41,580 bases of DNA, taken from contig JAAYDB010000134.1 in assembly GCA_012729475.1 (NCBI GenBank), positions 1 to 41,580 of the forward strand. Direction: 5' to 3'. The notes beneath the pieces are model-generated. The model made no database searches. It saw only the letters and a program-made list of their open reading frames with translations, and was not told the DNA's origin. The translations under genes were made by a program, and so were the position numbers. Below are positions 1 through 8,891 of the stretch, in pieces; the stretch's first letter is position 1, and each line of letters begins with the position of its first letter. The stretch is from Bacteroidota bacterium (lineage in GTDB: Bacteria > Bacteroidota > Bacteroidia > Bacteroidales > VadinHA17).

Positions 1-150
1 ATTAATCATGGTGATTAAACTTTGGGATAATGCTTATTGTCTTAATATTGATTGAGTTGATATTCATCTTGTTTATTACATGTAATTTTTATTATATTGC
101 TTTTAAGTATCTTAGTTGTATGAGGTTTTTAAGTTGTTATATTTCAGAGT

Positions 151-185
151 TATATTTGTTTGTTGTAACTCAGAACGTAGGTTTT
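151..185 (+). promoter_or_regulatory. Candidate promoter of the amino-acid/acyl-CoA operon
   Basis: Two overlapping Bacteroidota-type options are visible. TATATTTG at 151-158 matches the -7 consensus TAnnTTTG perfectly but has no good -33 element. Alternatively TTTG at 155-158 serves as -33 and TAGGTTTT at 178-185 (one mismatch) as -7, with the expected 19-bp spacer. Either gives a leader of roughly 70-100 bases before the ATG at 265. The rest of positions 1-264 is AT-rich and shows no gene. Confidence 0.35.
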
Positions 186-264
186 CAAAAGCGATTTTCC
201 GGATTGTGAGTATGTCAGTACCGGATTGTTCTATTTCCAGTAATTCATCCCTCAACTTAAAAAA

Positions 265-2322
265 ATGATTAATAATGAGCTGATAGATCCGGACAGTATA
301 GTTGTCGTAGGTGGGTCAGATGACCTGAATAAGCCCGGGGGGAAAATCCTTAAGAATATTATTGAAGGTAATTACCAGGGTACTCTGTCTGTTGTTAATC
401 CTCATCATAAGCTTATACAGGGTATCCGGTCATACAGCAATATTAATGATGTTCCCTCAGCTGGTCTGGCTATTCTGGCAATTTCTGCCAGGTACTGTTT
501 GCAGGTGGTGGAAAGCCTTATAAGGGAGAAGGGGACTAAAGCTTTTATCATCATATCAGCTGGTTTTGCAGAATCCGGAGAAGAAGGGAAAAAACTGGAA
601 GAGGAAATTGCGGGGATGATAGAAGAATCGGGGGGATGTCTCATCGGGCCTAACTGTATAGGAGTGATAACACCTTCATATAATGGTATTTTTACATCGC
701 CTGTGCCACGACTTAATGAAAGAGGCTGTGATCTTGTATCAGGATCAGGAGCTACAGCAGTTTTTATTTTTGAGTCAGCTATCCCTAAGGGAGTCCGTTT
801 TTCAAGTGTTTATTCAGTTGGTAACAGTGCCCAGACAGGAGTGGAAGAAGTTCTTGAATATTGGGACAACAGTTTTGATCCGGAAAGAAGTTCACATATC
901 AAGCTTATCTATGTAGAAAGCATACGTAATCCTGATAAATTACTGATTCATGCTTCATCCCTGATAAAAAAAGGGTGCAGGATCGCTGCTATAAAAGCCG
1001 GTACCAGTGAAGCCGGCAGCAGGGCCGCTTCCTCTCATACAGGAGCGCTGACATCATCCGACTCAGCTGTGGAGGCCCTGTTCCGCAAAGCCGGTATAGT
1101 AAGATGTTCCGGCAGAGAAGAACTGACTACAGTGGCTTCCGTTTTTTTTCATAAGCCTCTTAAAGGCAGGAATATAGTAATTATTACCCATGCCGGAGGA
1201 CCCGCTGTTATGCTTACAGATGCTCTTTCGGCAGGAGGTATGAATATTCCGGTTATTAGAGGAGAACATTATGACAAACTGATGGCTATGATGAATCCCG
1301 GAGCGTCAGCTTCAAATCCTGTCGATATGATAGCTACTGCCACCAGCGATCAGCTAGACAAAATAATTGATTATGTCGATAAAAAAATGCCTGAAATAGA
1401 TGGGATGACAGTAATATTCGGTAGTAATGGACTTAACGATATGATGGTTATTTACGATCTGCTCCACAGAAAGATAAAAGAATGTGAAAAACCTCTTTTC
1501 CCTATTCTGCCCTCAGTTACCAGCTCCCAGCCGGAACTGGATTATTTCCTGGATAAAGGCCTGATTAATTTTCCCGATGAAGTTGTCCTTGGCAGGACAC
1601 TGACAAAGATATCAGATACACCTGATCCTGCTGACGGAAGAATATTTTTGCAGGATATAGATATTAACCGGATAAGAGATATTATAAAAAATGCTCCAGC
1701 AGGCTATCAGAAACCTGAGATCATACAACAACTGCTTGCAGCTGCGAGTATTCCCATAGTAAAAGAAGAGGTTGTAACAACACAAAGTGCGCTCATCCAT
1801 GCAGCAAAAAAAACAGGCTTCCCTCTTGCACTTAAGGTTGTAGGTCCGGTACACAAATCTGACGTTGGAGGGGTCACTCTAAATATTAAATCCAAAAGTT
1901 ATCTTGAAGAGGAGTTTATCCGGATGATGGATATTAAAGGGGCAAAAGGAGTGAAGGTCCAAAAAATGGTTAAAGGAACAGAACTATTTATAGGAGCCAA
2001 ATATGAACCTACTTACGGACATGTTATTCTCTGTGGCCTCGGTGGAATATTTGTGGAAGTGCTGGGCGATATATCTTCAGGATTGGCTCCCCTGACTTTC
2101 AGAGAAGCCGAATCAATGATAAAAAGCCTTAAAGCTTACAGGATAATCCATGGAACAAGAGGAAAACAGGGTATAAACGAAAAGAAATTCGCCGAGATAA
2201 TAGTAAGATTATCCAGCTTGTTGAGGTTTGCAACAGAGATTAAGGAAGTGGATCTTAATCCTTTGATTGGCAGTCCGGAGTCAATAACAGTTGTAGACGC
2301 CAGAATTAAAATACTGAAATGA
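265..2322 (+). CDS. ADP-forming acyl-CoA (acetyl-CoA) synthetase, fused alpha-beta
   Basis: Converts an acyl-CoA plus ADP and phosphate to the free acid, CoA and ATP by substrate-level phosphorylation in the cytoplasm. The 685-residue protein has the fused order known for this family: a Rossmann CoA-binding domain (about 1-130), a succinyl-CoA-ligase-like domain (about 150-300) and a C-terminal ATP-grasp domain (about 465-685). The phosphorylated histidine of the family sits in ASSHTGAL (His258). It is the first gene of a same-strand run ending with a 2-oxoacid:ferredoxin oxidoreductase, so the likely substrates are the acyl-CoAs made there (aryl- or branched-acyl-CoA) rather than only acetyl-CoA; that preference is inferred. 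The start is the ATG after an A-rich stretch, giving a normal N-terminus. Confidence 0.9.
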   Translation: MINNELIDPDSIVVVGGSDDLNKPGGKILKNIIEGNYQGTLSVVNPHHKLIQGIRSYSNINDVPSAGLAILAISARYCLQVVESLIREKGTKAFIIISAGFAESGEEGKKLEEEIAGMIEESGGCLIGPNCIGVITPSYNGIFTSPVPRLNERGCDLVSGSGATAVFIFESAIPKGVRFSSVYSVGNSAQTGVEEVLEYWDNSFDPERSSHIKLIYVESIRNPDKLLIHASSLIKKGCRIAAIKAGTSEAGSRAASSHTGALTSSDSAVEALFRKAGIVRCSGREELTTVASVFFHKPLKGRNIVIITHAGGPAVMLTDALSAGGMNIPVIRGEHYDKLMAMMNPGASASNPVDMIATATSDQLDKIIDYVDKKMPEIDGMTVIFGSNGLNDMMVIYDLLHRKIKECEKPLFPILPSVTSSQPELDYFLDKGLINFPDEVVLGRTLTKISDTPDPADGRIFLQDIDINRIRDIIKNAPAGYQKPEIIQQLLAAASIPIVKEEVVTTQSALIHAAKKTGFPLALKVVGPVHKSDVGGVTLNIKSKSYLEEEFIRMMDIKGAKGVKVQKMVKGTELFIGAKYEPTYGHVILCGLGGIFVEVLGDISSGLAPLTFREAESMIKSLKAYRIIHGTRGKQGINEKKFAEIIVRLSSLLRFATEIKEVDLNPLIGSPESITVVDARIKILK

Positions 2323-2402
2323 TCCTATGTTCATTTGGTCGGAAAAATAAGTTATTATTATTATATTCGGACTTCATTTTTAAACTATAAAATCATTAAA
2401 GC

Positions 2403-2828
2403 ATGATAATAAGTCAGTTGTCGGTATTTATGGAAAATAAGTCGGGACGACTAGCCGGGGTTTTGGAAGCATTGGCAAAAGAAAATCACAGGATATTGGC
2501 ATTAAGTGTTGCTGATACCACTGATTTTGGTATACTGCGTCTTCTGGTTTCGGAGCCGGAAAAGGCCAGAACCGTTCTTAAAAATCAGCTATTTTCGGTA
2601 AATGTTACTGAGGTAATAGCAGTTATGGTACCTGATCAGGCAAAAGAATATGCCGGGGTACTTAAGAGTCTGTCCGACCTTGAAATTAGTGTTGAATATA
2701 CTTATGCATTTTCCTCAGGAGGGAAATCTATCATTATCCTTCAGTGCAGTGACAATAAAAAAGCCATAGATGTATTGAAATCCAATGGATTAGAGCTGTT
2801 ATGCGGAGAAGATTTAATTAGAATGTAG
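2403..2828 (+). CDS. Tandem ACT-domain protein
   Basis: A 141-residue protein made of two ACT-like repeats (about 1-70 and 71-141). The first begins with ISQLSVFMENKSGRLAGV, the typical ACT opening strand and helix with the Gly that binds amino acids. ACT domains bind small ligands, usually amino acids, and regulate partner enzymes. No catalytic domain is present. Small tandem-ACT proteins are commonly found beside phenylacetate-CoA ligase genes, as here, where paaK follows after 42 bases. I infer that it senses an aromatic or branched-chain amino acid for this pathway; the ligand cannot be read from sequence. Confidence 0.85.
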   Translation: MIISQLSVFMENKSGRLAGVLEALAKENHRILALSVADTTDFGILRLLVSEPEKARTVLKNQLFSVNVTEVIAVMVPDQAKEYAGVLKSLSDLEISVEYTYAFSSGGKSIIILQCSDNKKAIDVLKSNGLELLCGEDLIRM

Positions 2829-2870
2829 CAAGTTTATTATTTATTATTTACCCGATTGTATTTTTGAAAA

Positions 2871-4172
2871 ATGGATATTTGGAACAGGCATTTTGAATGC
2901 ATGGACAGAAGTGATCTGAGGAAGATCCAGAGTGAAAGGTTGAGAAGAACAGTAGAAAGAGTTTATTTCAATGTTCCTTATTACAGACACAAATTACAGG
3001 AAGCCGGGCTTGGACCGGAGGTTGTAGAATCTATTGATGATATCAGAAAGCTTCCTTTTACCACGAAGAATGACCTTCGTGACACTTATCCTTTCGGCAT
3101 GTTTGCTGTACCGATGAGTGAGATTGTGAGGCTTCATGCCTCTTCAGGAACAACAGGAAAGGCTACTGTGGTTGGGTATACCCGTAATGATGTGTCTACC
3201 TGGTCGGAAGTCATGGCAAGGACACTTACTTCTGCGGGAGCAGGCAGGAATGATTTTATTCAGGTTGCTTATGGTTACGGTCTTTTTACCGGTGGGCTGG
3301 GTTTGCATTACGGCGGCGAAAAGATAGGTGCATCTGTTATTCCAGTGTCGGGAGGTAACACTCATCGTCAGCTTCAGCTGATGCGTGATTTCGGAACTAC
3401 TGTTATTGCGTGTACTCCTTCCTATGCTCTCTATCTGGCAGAAGCTATACAGGATAATGGTATCAGCCGTGATGATCTGAAATTGAGATGTGGTGTTTTC
3501 GGTGCTGAGCCATGGACTGAAAACATGAGAAAGGAGATAGAAGAGAAGTTGAGGATTAAAGCAATTGATATTTTCGGACTGAGTGAAATTATAGGGCCAG
3601 GTGTGGCAAGTGAATGTCAGGAACAGGAAGGATTGCATATAAATGAAGATCATTTTTTCCCGGAAATAATAGACCCTGAAACACTTGAGGTTTTACCGGA
3701 AGGGTCAGTCGGAGAACTGGTCTTTACTACCATCACCAAAGAAGGTTTACCTCTTATCCGTTACCGTACCCGTGATCTGACAAGGCTTAATTATTCGAAA
3801 TGCAAATGTGGCCGGACTCTTGTAAGAATGGATAAATGTTTGGGCAGAAGTGATGATATGCTTATTATCAGGGGAGTTAACCTGTTCCCTTCTCAGATCG
3901 AAACAGTTTTGCTGGCTATGAGTGAGATCAAACCTCATTACCGGATAATAGTTGACAGACTAAATAATCTGGATGTTATTGAATTGCAGGTAGAGGTGGA
4001 TGAGGTGTTTTTCCAGGATAAAATAAGCCAGTTACAGAATCTGAGAAACCGTTTGCAGGATAATCTTGAAAATGCTGTTGGTCTCAGTATAAAAGTCACA
4101 CTCGTAGAACCTAAAACCATCGAAAGAAGTGAAGGTAAATCAAAACGGGTTATAGATAACAGGAAGTTCTGA
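2871..4172 (+). CDS. paaK: Phenylacetate-CoA ligase (AMP-forming)
   Basis: Adenylates an aryl- or related carboxylic acid with ATP and transfers it to CoA (phenylacetate to phenylacetyl-CoA in characterised members). The length of 433 residues is typical of PaaK. The AMP-binding P-loop is SSGTTGK (residues 91-97), and the C-terminal domain carries the usual KCKCGRT and [19 protein letters not shown] segments. It lies 12 bases upstream of an aminotransferase and in the same run as a 2-oxoacid oxidoreductase. In anaerobes this setting fits scavenging of aryl- or branched acids into amino acids by reductive carboxylation, rather than the aerobic paa degradation pathway, none of whose other genes is here. 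Substrate is inferred. Confidence 0.9.
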   Translation: MDIWNRHFECMDRSDLRKIQSERLRRTVERVYFNVPYYRHKLQEAGLGPEVVESIDDIRKLPFTTKNDLRDTYPFGMFAVPMSEIVRLHASSGTTGKATVVGYTRNDVSTWSEVMARTLTSAGAGRNDFIQVAYGYGLFTGGLGLHYGGEKIGASVIPVSGGNTHRQLQLMRDFGTTVIACTPSYALYLAEAIQDNGISRDDLKLRCGVFGAEPWTENMRKEIEEKLRIKAIDIFGLSEIIGPGVASECQEQEGLHINEDHFFPEIIDPETLEVLPEGSVGELVFTTITKEGLPLIRYRTRDLTRLNYSKCKCGRTLVRMDKCLGRSDDMLIIRGVNLFPSQIETVLLAMSEIKPHYRIIVDRLNNLDVIELQVEVDEVFFQDKISQLQNLRNRLQDNLENAVGLSIKVTLVEPKTIERSEGKSKRVIDNRKF

Positions 4173-4184
4173 AATACTCAGACT

Positions 4185-5498
4185 ATGGAAAAAATACCCA
4201 TATCACCGGCATTGATAAGGGAACTCTCGGAAGAAAATGGTATTCCGGATCCCGGATCGGCTTCAATACGTGAGATAGTACAGCTTGTAAATCTTATTGA
4301 AAGGGAAACAGGGATCAGGTATGTGCGTATGGAGATGGGTGTTCCCGGACTTCCTACACCGGATATTTGTATTGAAGCAGAGATAGAAGCTCTGAGGAAA
4401 GGGGTTTCAGCAATTTACCCCGACATTACAGGTTTGCCTGAGCTTAAAAAAGAATCGGCACGCTTCATTAAACTCTTTCTTGATATTGATATCAGATCCA
4501 GAGGATGTATTCCCACAGTGGGCTCAATGATGGGAAGCATGATCAGTTTCCTTGTTGCTAACCGTAATAACCGGGACAAGGAAGGAACCTTGTTTCTTGA
4601 TCCGGGTTTCCCGGTCCAGAAACAACAGGTCATGATGCTTGGTCATGATTGTCATACATTTGATATCTATAACTACAGAGGGAAAAGACTCAGGGCAAAG
4701 CTGGAATCGTATCTTGAGTCCGGGAAAATATCATCATTGCTATACTCTAATCCCAATAATCCGGCATGGATATGTTTCACTGAAGAAGAATTGTCAATAA
4801 TTGGTGAACTGGCCCTCAAATATGATGTTATTGTAATAGAAGATCTTGCTTATTTTGGCATGGATTTCAGGAAGGATTATTCCAGACCGGGAGAGCCTCC
4901 TTATCAACCTACCGTTGCCCGTTATACTGATGATTATATTTTACTTATATCCAGTTCAAAGATATTTAGTTATGCCGGTCAACGTATTGGAATAATGGCC
5001 ATCTCCGATCATCTCTTTAACAGGTCTTATCCCGATCTTTTAAGGTTTTATTCGTCTGACAAATTTGGGCATTCAGCTGTTTTCGGAGCGTTGTATTCAC
5101 TGTCTGCAGGTGTTTCGCATAGTAGCCAGTACGGCCTGGCTGCTCTTTTTAAGGCTCTGAACAACGGTACTTATAATTTCAGGGAAGTTGTTGAAGAATA
5201 TGCAACCAAAGCTGCGATCATGAAGGATTTGTTCCTGTCCAATGGTTTCAATATTGTGTATGATAAAGATCTTGATGTACTTGTGGCAGACGGGTTTTAT
5301 TTTACATTATCTTATCCCGGACTCACCGGCAGGGATCTTCTCCGGGAGCTTTTGTATTATGGGATAAGTGCTATTTCTCTTGATATAACGGGAAGCAAAA
5401 GAGAAGGACTAAGGGCATGTGTTTCACTTGTCCCGAGGGATATTTTCCCGGAGCTTGGGCAGCGCCTGAAAAAATTCCGGGACGATCATCCTTATTGA
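4185..5498 (+). CDS. PLP-dependent class I/II aminotransferase
   Basis: A 437-residue fold-type I aminotransferase that would interconvert an amino acid and its 2-oxoacid. Visible family marks are the substrate-loop YSNPNNPAW (around residue 187-195), the Asp of VIVIEDLAYFGMD that contacts PLP nitrogen, and the Schiff-base lysine Lys259 in SSSKIFSYAGQRIG. It is about 40 residues longer than many class I enzymes, mostly at the N-terminus. Position between paaK and the oxidoreductase subunits (28 bases to the ferredoxin subunit) indicates that it supplies or uses the 2-oxoacid handled by that complex. Aromatic versus branched-chain preference is not decidable from sequence. Confidence 0.88.
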   Translation: MEKIPISPALIRELSEENGIPDPGSASIREIVQLVNLIERETGIRYVRMEMGVPGLPTPDICIEAEIEALRKGVSAIYPDITGLPELKKESARFIKLFLDIDIRSRGCIPTVGSMMGSMISFLVANRNNRDKEGTLFLDPGFPVQKQQVMMLGHDCHTFDIYNYRGKRLRAKLESYLESGKISSLLYSNPNNPAWICFTEEELSIIGELALKYDVIVIEDLAYFGMDFRKDYSRPGEPPYQPTVARYTDDYILLISSSKIFSYAGQRIGIMAISDHLFNRSYPDLLRFYSSDKFGHSAVFGALYSLSAGVSHSSQYGLAALFKALNNGTYNFREVVEEYATKAAIMKDLFLSNGFNIVYDKDLDVLVADGFYFTLSYPGLTGRDLLRELLYYGISAISLDITGSKREGLRACVSLVPRDIFPELGQRLKKFRDDHPY

Positions 5499-5526
5499 GA
5501 TATAAGAAATATTTAAAAATAATTAT

Positions 5527-5751
5527 ATGGCAAAGATCAAAGGTAATATAGTAGTTGACATTGAAAGATGTAAAGGTTGTGAACTGTGCATGGCTGAATG
5601 TCCGACAGGAACAATAGCCATGTCGAAAGAGGTAAATCATAAAGGATATTCTTATGCTTATGCGGCCAGGCCTGATCTGTGTATAGGTTGTGCCAATTGT
5701 GCCATAGTTTGTCCTGACGGGGTTATTACTGTTTATAAAATAAAAATATGA
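5527..5751 (+). CDS. 2-oxoacid:ferredoxin oxidoreductase, delta (two 4Fe-4S) subunit
   Basis: A 74-residue ferredoxin-like protein with two complete cluster-binding motifs, CKGCELCMAECP and CIGCANCAIVCP, each expected to hold a [4Fe-4S] cluster. It moves electrons from the thiamine-diphosphate site of the oxidoreductase to free ferredoxin. It begins the four-gene subunit set (delta, alpha, beta, gamma) and stops one base before the alpha subunit start, so the genes are almost certainly cotranscribed. This order is that of VorDBAC/KorDABC-type complexes. Confidence 0.92.
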   Translation: MAKIKGNIVVDIERCKGCELCMAECPTGTIAMSKEVNHKGYSYAYAARPDLCIGCANCAIVCPDGVITVYKIKI

Positions 5752-5752
5752 T

Positions 5753-6826
5753 ATGACACAGGAAAAGGAATTGAGATTGATGAAGGGGAATGAGGCTGTT
5801 GCGGAAGCAGCTATACGGGCCGGAGCAGATGGTTACTTCGGTTATCCGATAACACCCCAGAGTGAAATACTTGAATACCTTATGGCAGCTAAGCCTTATG
5901 AGACAACAGGTATGGTTGTCCTTCAGGCAGAGAGTGAAGTTGCGGCCATAAATATGGTTTATGGAGGAGCCGGTTGCGGGAAAAAAGTTATGACAACATC
6001 TTCTTCTCCGGGAATAAGCCTTAAGCAGGAGGGGATATCCTATATTGCAGGTGCTGAATTGCCATGTCTTATTGTGAATGTTGTAAGGGGTGGCCCCGGG
6101 CTTGGTACTATACAACCTGCACAATCGGATTATTTTCAGGCTGTCAAGGGAGGAGGACATGGTGATTATCATCTCATTGTTCTGGCTCCGGCCTCTGTAC
6201 AGGAAATGGCCGATTTTGTAGGACTGGGTTTTGATCTGGCCTTCAAATACCGGAACCCTGTTATGATACTTTCTGATGGTGCTATAGGGCAGATGATGGA
6301 AAAAGTATGGCTTGGGCCATATAAAGAGAGGTCAAAAGATGTTCCAGACTGGGCTACAACTGGCAAAACTCCTGACAGAGAACGCAATATCATAACCTCT
6401 CTTCATCTGGATTCCTTCAGTGAAGAAAGGTTCAACCAGAAACTTATTAAGAAATATGAAGAAATAAAATCAAAAGAAGTCCGTTTTGAAGAGTTTAATT
6501 GCGAAGATGCTGATTATGTACTGGTTGCTTATGGTACCAGTGCACGCGTGTGTCAGAAATCGGTACAGATGGCACGTGCTGAGGGACTGAAGGTTGGGCT
6601 GTTAAGACCTGTAACCCTTTTCCCCTTTCCCTCAAAAAGGATCAGCGAACTGTCAACCAGAGCCAAAATGATATTATCTGTCGAAATGAGCTCAGGTCAG
6701 ATGGTTGAGGATGTACTCCTCGCGGTCAACGGGAAAATACCTGTTTACCACTATGGCAGGATGGGAGGTATTGTTACTGCTCCTGATGAAGTGGTAGATT
6801 TTCTGAAATCTAAAATAGGAGGATAA
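5753..6826 (+). CDS. vorB: 2-oxoacid:ferredoxin oxidoreductase, alpha subunit (VorB type)
   Basis: The 357-residue alpha subunit contains the pyrimidine-binding and transketolase C-terminal-like domains. The start KGNEAVAEAAIRAGADGY and the following FGYPITPQSEI are the conserved signature of VorB/KorA-type subunits. With the beta subunit it decarboxylates a 2-oxoacid oxidatively to acyl-CoA, CO2 and reduced ferredoxin. The name follows the VorB (3-methyl-2-oxobutanoate) branch, but KorA (2-oxoglutarate) proteins look similar, and the neighbouring paaK would also fit aryl-pyruvates; the true substrate is open. The beta subunit starts 4 bases after the stop. Confidence 0.88.
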   Translation: MTQEKELRLMKGNEAVAEAAIRAGADGYFGYPITPQSEILEYLMAAKPYETTGMVVLQAESEVAAINMVYGGAGCGKKVMTTSSSPGISLKQEGISYIAGAELPCLIVNVVRGGPGLGTIQPAQSDYFQAVKGGGHGDYHLIVLAPASVQEMADFVGLGFDLAFKYRNPVMILSDGAIGQMMEKVWLGPYKERSKDVPDWATTGKTPDRERNIITSLHLDSFSEERFNQKLIKKYEEIKSKEVRFEEFNCEDADYVLVAYGTSARVCQKSVQMARAEGLKVGLLRPVTLFPFPSKRISELSTRAKMILSVEMSSGQMVEDVLLAVNGKIPVYHYGRMGGIVTAPDEVVDFLKSKIGG

Positions 6827-6829
6827 GTT

Positions 6830-7621
6830 ATGAATGACACTAATCAGATGAATGATATAATAAAGCCCGGAAATATTGTATATAAACGGACAGACTTGAT
6901 GACAGATGATATTCTTCATTATTGCCCGGGTTGTGGCCACAGTACTGTTCACCGTATAATCGCAGAAATAATTGACGAGGAAGGTATTCAGTCAGAGACA
7001 ATTGGCATCTCTCCTGTCGGTTGTTCCGTATATTTATATAACTATATCGATATAGACTGTCAGGAAGCTGCTCATGGAAGGGCTCCGGCTCTCGCAACAG
7101 CCATAAAGAGACTGATGCCTGATAAATATGTTTTTACTTATCAGGGTGATGGTGATCTTGCCGCTATCGGGACTGCTGAAACTATACATGCCTGTAACAG
7201 AGGAGAAAATATTCTTATAGTGTTTATAAATAATGGTATCTATGGTATGACAGGAGGTCAGATGGCGCCAACAACCATTCCGGGAATGAAGTCTTCTACT
7301 TCACCTTATGGCCGTGACGTGGAAATGATGGGCAACCTGATTAAAATGACTGATATAGTTGCAACTTTGCCAGGAACATATTTTGTGACCAGACAAAGTG
7401 TTCATTCTGCTGTTAATGTAAGACGGACAAAAAAAGCAATAAGAAAAGCCTTCCACTATCAAAAGCTCAAAAAAGGTACATGTTTCGTTGAGGTGGTTTC
7501 AAATTGTCCTTCAAACTGGAAGATGACTCCCGTTGAGTCTAATAAATGGATGGAAGAGAATATGTTTCCGTATTACCCTCTGGGTGATCTTAAAGATCCA
7601 GAAAAACAACAGGAAAAATAA
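6830..7621 (+). CDS. 2-oxoacid:ferredoxin oxidoreductase, beta (thiamine-diphosphate) subunit
   Basis: The 263-residue subunit binds thiamine diphosphate and Mg2+ through GDGDLAAIGTAE followed by the NNGIYGMTGGQ segment, the classical GDG-NN motif. The N-terminal CPGCGHSTVHRII is the conserved cysteine-containing stretch of this subunit. It is the catalytic partner of the alpha subunit just upstream, and the gamma subunit follows after 18 bases. Length and motif order are normal for VorA/KorB proteins. A short N-terminal extension (about 30 residues before the CPGC motif) is usual. Confidence 0.92.
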   Translation: MNDTNQMNDIIKPGNIVYKRTDLMTDDILHYCPGCGHSTVHRIIAEIIDEEGIQSETIGISPVGCSVYLYNYIDIDCQEAAHGRAPALATAIKRLMPDKYVFTYQGDGDLAAIGTAETIHACNRGENILIVFINNGIYGMTGGQMAPTTIPGMKSSTSPYGRDVEMMGNLIKMTDIVATLPGTYFVTRQSVHSAVNVRRTKKAIRKAFHYQKLKKGTCFVEVVSNCPSNWKMTPVESNKWMEENMFPYYPLGDLKDPEKQQEK

Positions 7622-7639
7622 AAATGAAATAGGAATAAT

Positions 7640-8182
7640 ATGACAGAAGAAATGATTATTGCAGGTTTCGGCGGACAAGGAGTCCTGTCGATGGGAAAGA
7701 TCCTGGCATATTCAGCAGTGATGCAGGATATGGAGGTCAGCTGGATGCCCTCATACGGACCTGAAATGCGTGGAGGAACAGCAAATGTGACAGTGATTAT
7801 CAGCAGTGAGAAGATAAGTTCCCCGATATTGAGACAATTTGATACTGCTATTATACTTAACCAGCAATCAATGGATAAATTCGAAAGCTCGGTTAAGCCC
7901 GGAGGATTACTGATCTATGATACAAATGGAATAAGCCGCCATCCGGAGAGAAAGGATATTGATATTTACCGTATTGATGCTGTAGAAGAAGCAGGAAAAA
8001 TGAATAATTCCAGGATATTCAATATGATCGTTCTGGGTGGATTCCTCAAAATAAAACCCATAATAAAGTTTGAAAATGTGATAAAGGGGCTGAAAGAATC
8101 CCTCCCTCCACGGTATCATGACCTTATTCCATTAAATGAAAAAGCCCTGGAAAGAGGGATGGAAGTTGTAAGGCAAATCTGA
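7640..8182 (+). CDS. 2-oxoacid:ferredoxin oxidoreductase, gamma subunit
   Basis: The 180-residue gamma subunit begins with the family hallmark IIAGFGGQGVLSMGKILAYSA, a glycine-rich loop thought to contact CoA. The conserved PSYGPEMRGGTANVTV segment follows. It completes the four-subunit oxidoreductase and is the last gene of the plus-strand run. The next gene, nadD, converges on it across 99 bases in which I could not find a convincing hairpin terminator. Confidence 0.92.
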   Translation: MTEEMIIAGFGGQGVLSMGKILAYSAVMQDMEVSWMPSYGPEMRGGTANVTVIISSEKISSPILRQFDTAIILNQQSMDKFESSVKPGGLLIYDTNGISRHPERKDIDIYRIDAVEEAGKMNNSRIFNMIVLGGFLKIKPIIKFENVIKGLKESLPPRYHDLIPLNEKALERGMEVVRQI

Positions 8183-8281
8183 ACGGAATGACCTGCAATA
8201 TTAATAGTGGTGTATCCCATTTTTATAGTGAAAGAAGAAATTAGGCATTGAATTATTATTCAGGACCGGAGAATTGAATAA

Positions 8282-8878
8282 CTATCTGCCGTAGAAATGC
8301 TTTTCTTTTATATATTTCCATACGGCAGGAGGAAGGAAATATGACATGTTTTTTCCTTTCTTAATACCATTCCGGATAAAGGTGCCGGAGATTTCCATCA
8401 TTGGCGCCCTGACAAATCTCAGATCAGCTGAAGAAAGAATATGTTGCAGCAATGGAGAAGGGGGTTTCACAGGATTTGGCCTGGGATAAACAAGTATCTG
8501 ATGGTTTTTAACCAGTTCTTCTCCGTTTTTCCACTTATGAAGGGTATATACAGTATCCTGCCCCATTATGGGTAAGAATTTTTTTGAGGGATACTGATCT
8601 TTAAGATAAACCAGAGTGTCAATTGTGTAAGATGGAACAGGAAGACGGAACTCAATATCTGATGCCCTGAGCCTGTAGTTATCGTTTATTGCAAGTTCAG
8701 CCATGTATAAGCGTTCATAATCGGAGAGGAGAGTGCTCTTTTTCTTAAGAGGATTATGAGGACTGACAATAAACCATAATTCATCCAGATCAGTAAATTC
8801 CAGCATATACCCGGCAATAGCCATGTGTCCTAAATGGATGGGGTTGAATGAACCAAAGAATAATCCGACTTTTTGCAT
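8282..8878 (-). CDS. nadD: Nicotinate-nucleotide adenylyltransferase
   Basis: Transfers AMP from ATP to nicotinate mononucleotide, giving deamido-NAD in NAD biosynthesis. Using the ATG at 8878 the protein is 198 residues and starts MQKVGLFFGSFNPIHLGH, with the nucleotidyltransferase HxGH motif at His15 and His18 directly behind the first strand. The ISGTFIR motif (residues 163-169) is the family's second ATP-binding signature. The frame stays open to 8923, but that longer version would add 15 unconserved residues and overlap gmk by 32 bases, so the internal ATG is chosen. It is third in the yicC-gmk-nadD series and probably translated from the same transcript. Confidence 0.93.
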   Translation of the reverse strand: MQKVGLFFGSFNPIHLGHMAIAGYMLEFTDLDELWFIVSPHNPLKKKSTLLSDYERLYMAELAINDNYRLRASDIEFRLPVPSYTIDTLVYLKDQYPSKKFLPIMGQDTVYTLHKWKNGEELVKNHQILVYPRPNPVKPPSPLLQHILSSADLRFVRAPMMEISGTFIRNGIKKGKNMSYFLPPAVWKYIKEKHFYGR

Positions 8879-8891
8879 TAACAGATATTTT

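Noticed and set aside
2859-2866. Perfect -7 box TATTTTTG just before paaK
   Set aside because: Transcription from it would begin at or after the paaK ATG at 2871, so it cannot serve that start; probably chance in an AT-rich gap.
3144-3653. Minus-strand open frame of 169 codons opposite paaK
   Set aside because: No motif, and the paaK product is well conserved across the same stretch.
8183-8281. Terminator in the convergent gap between the gamma subunit gene and nadD
   Set aside because: No stem longer than about 5 bp followed by a T run could be found on either strand.
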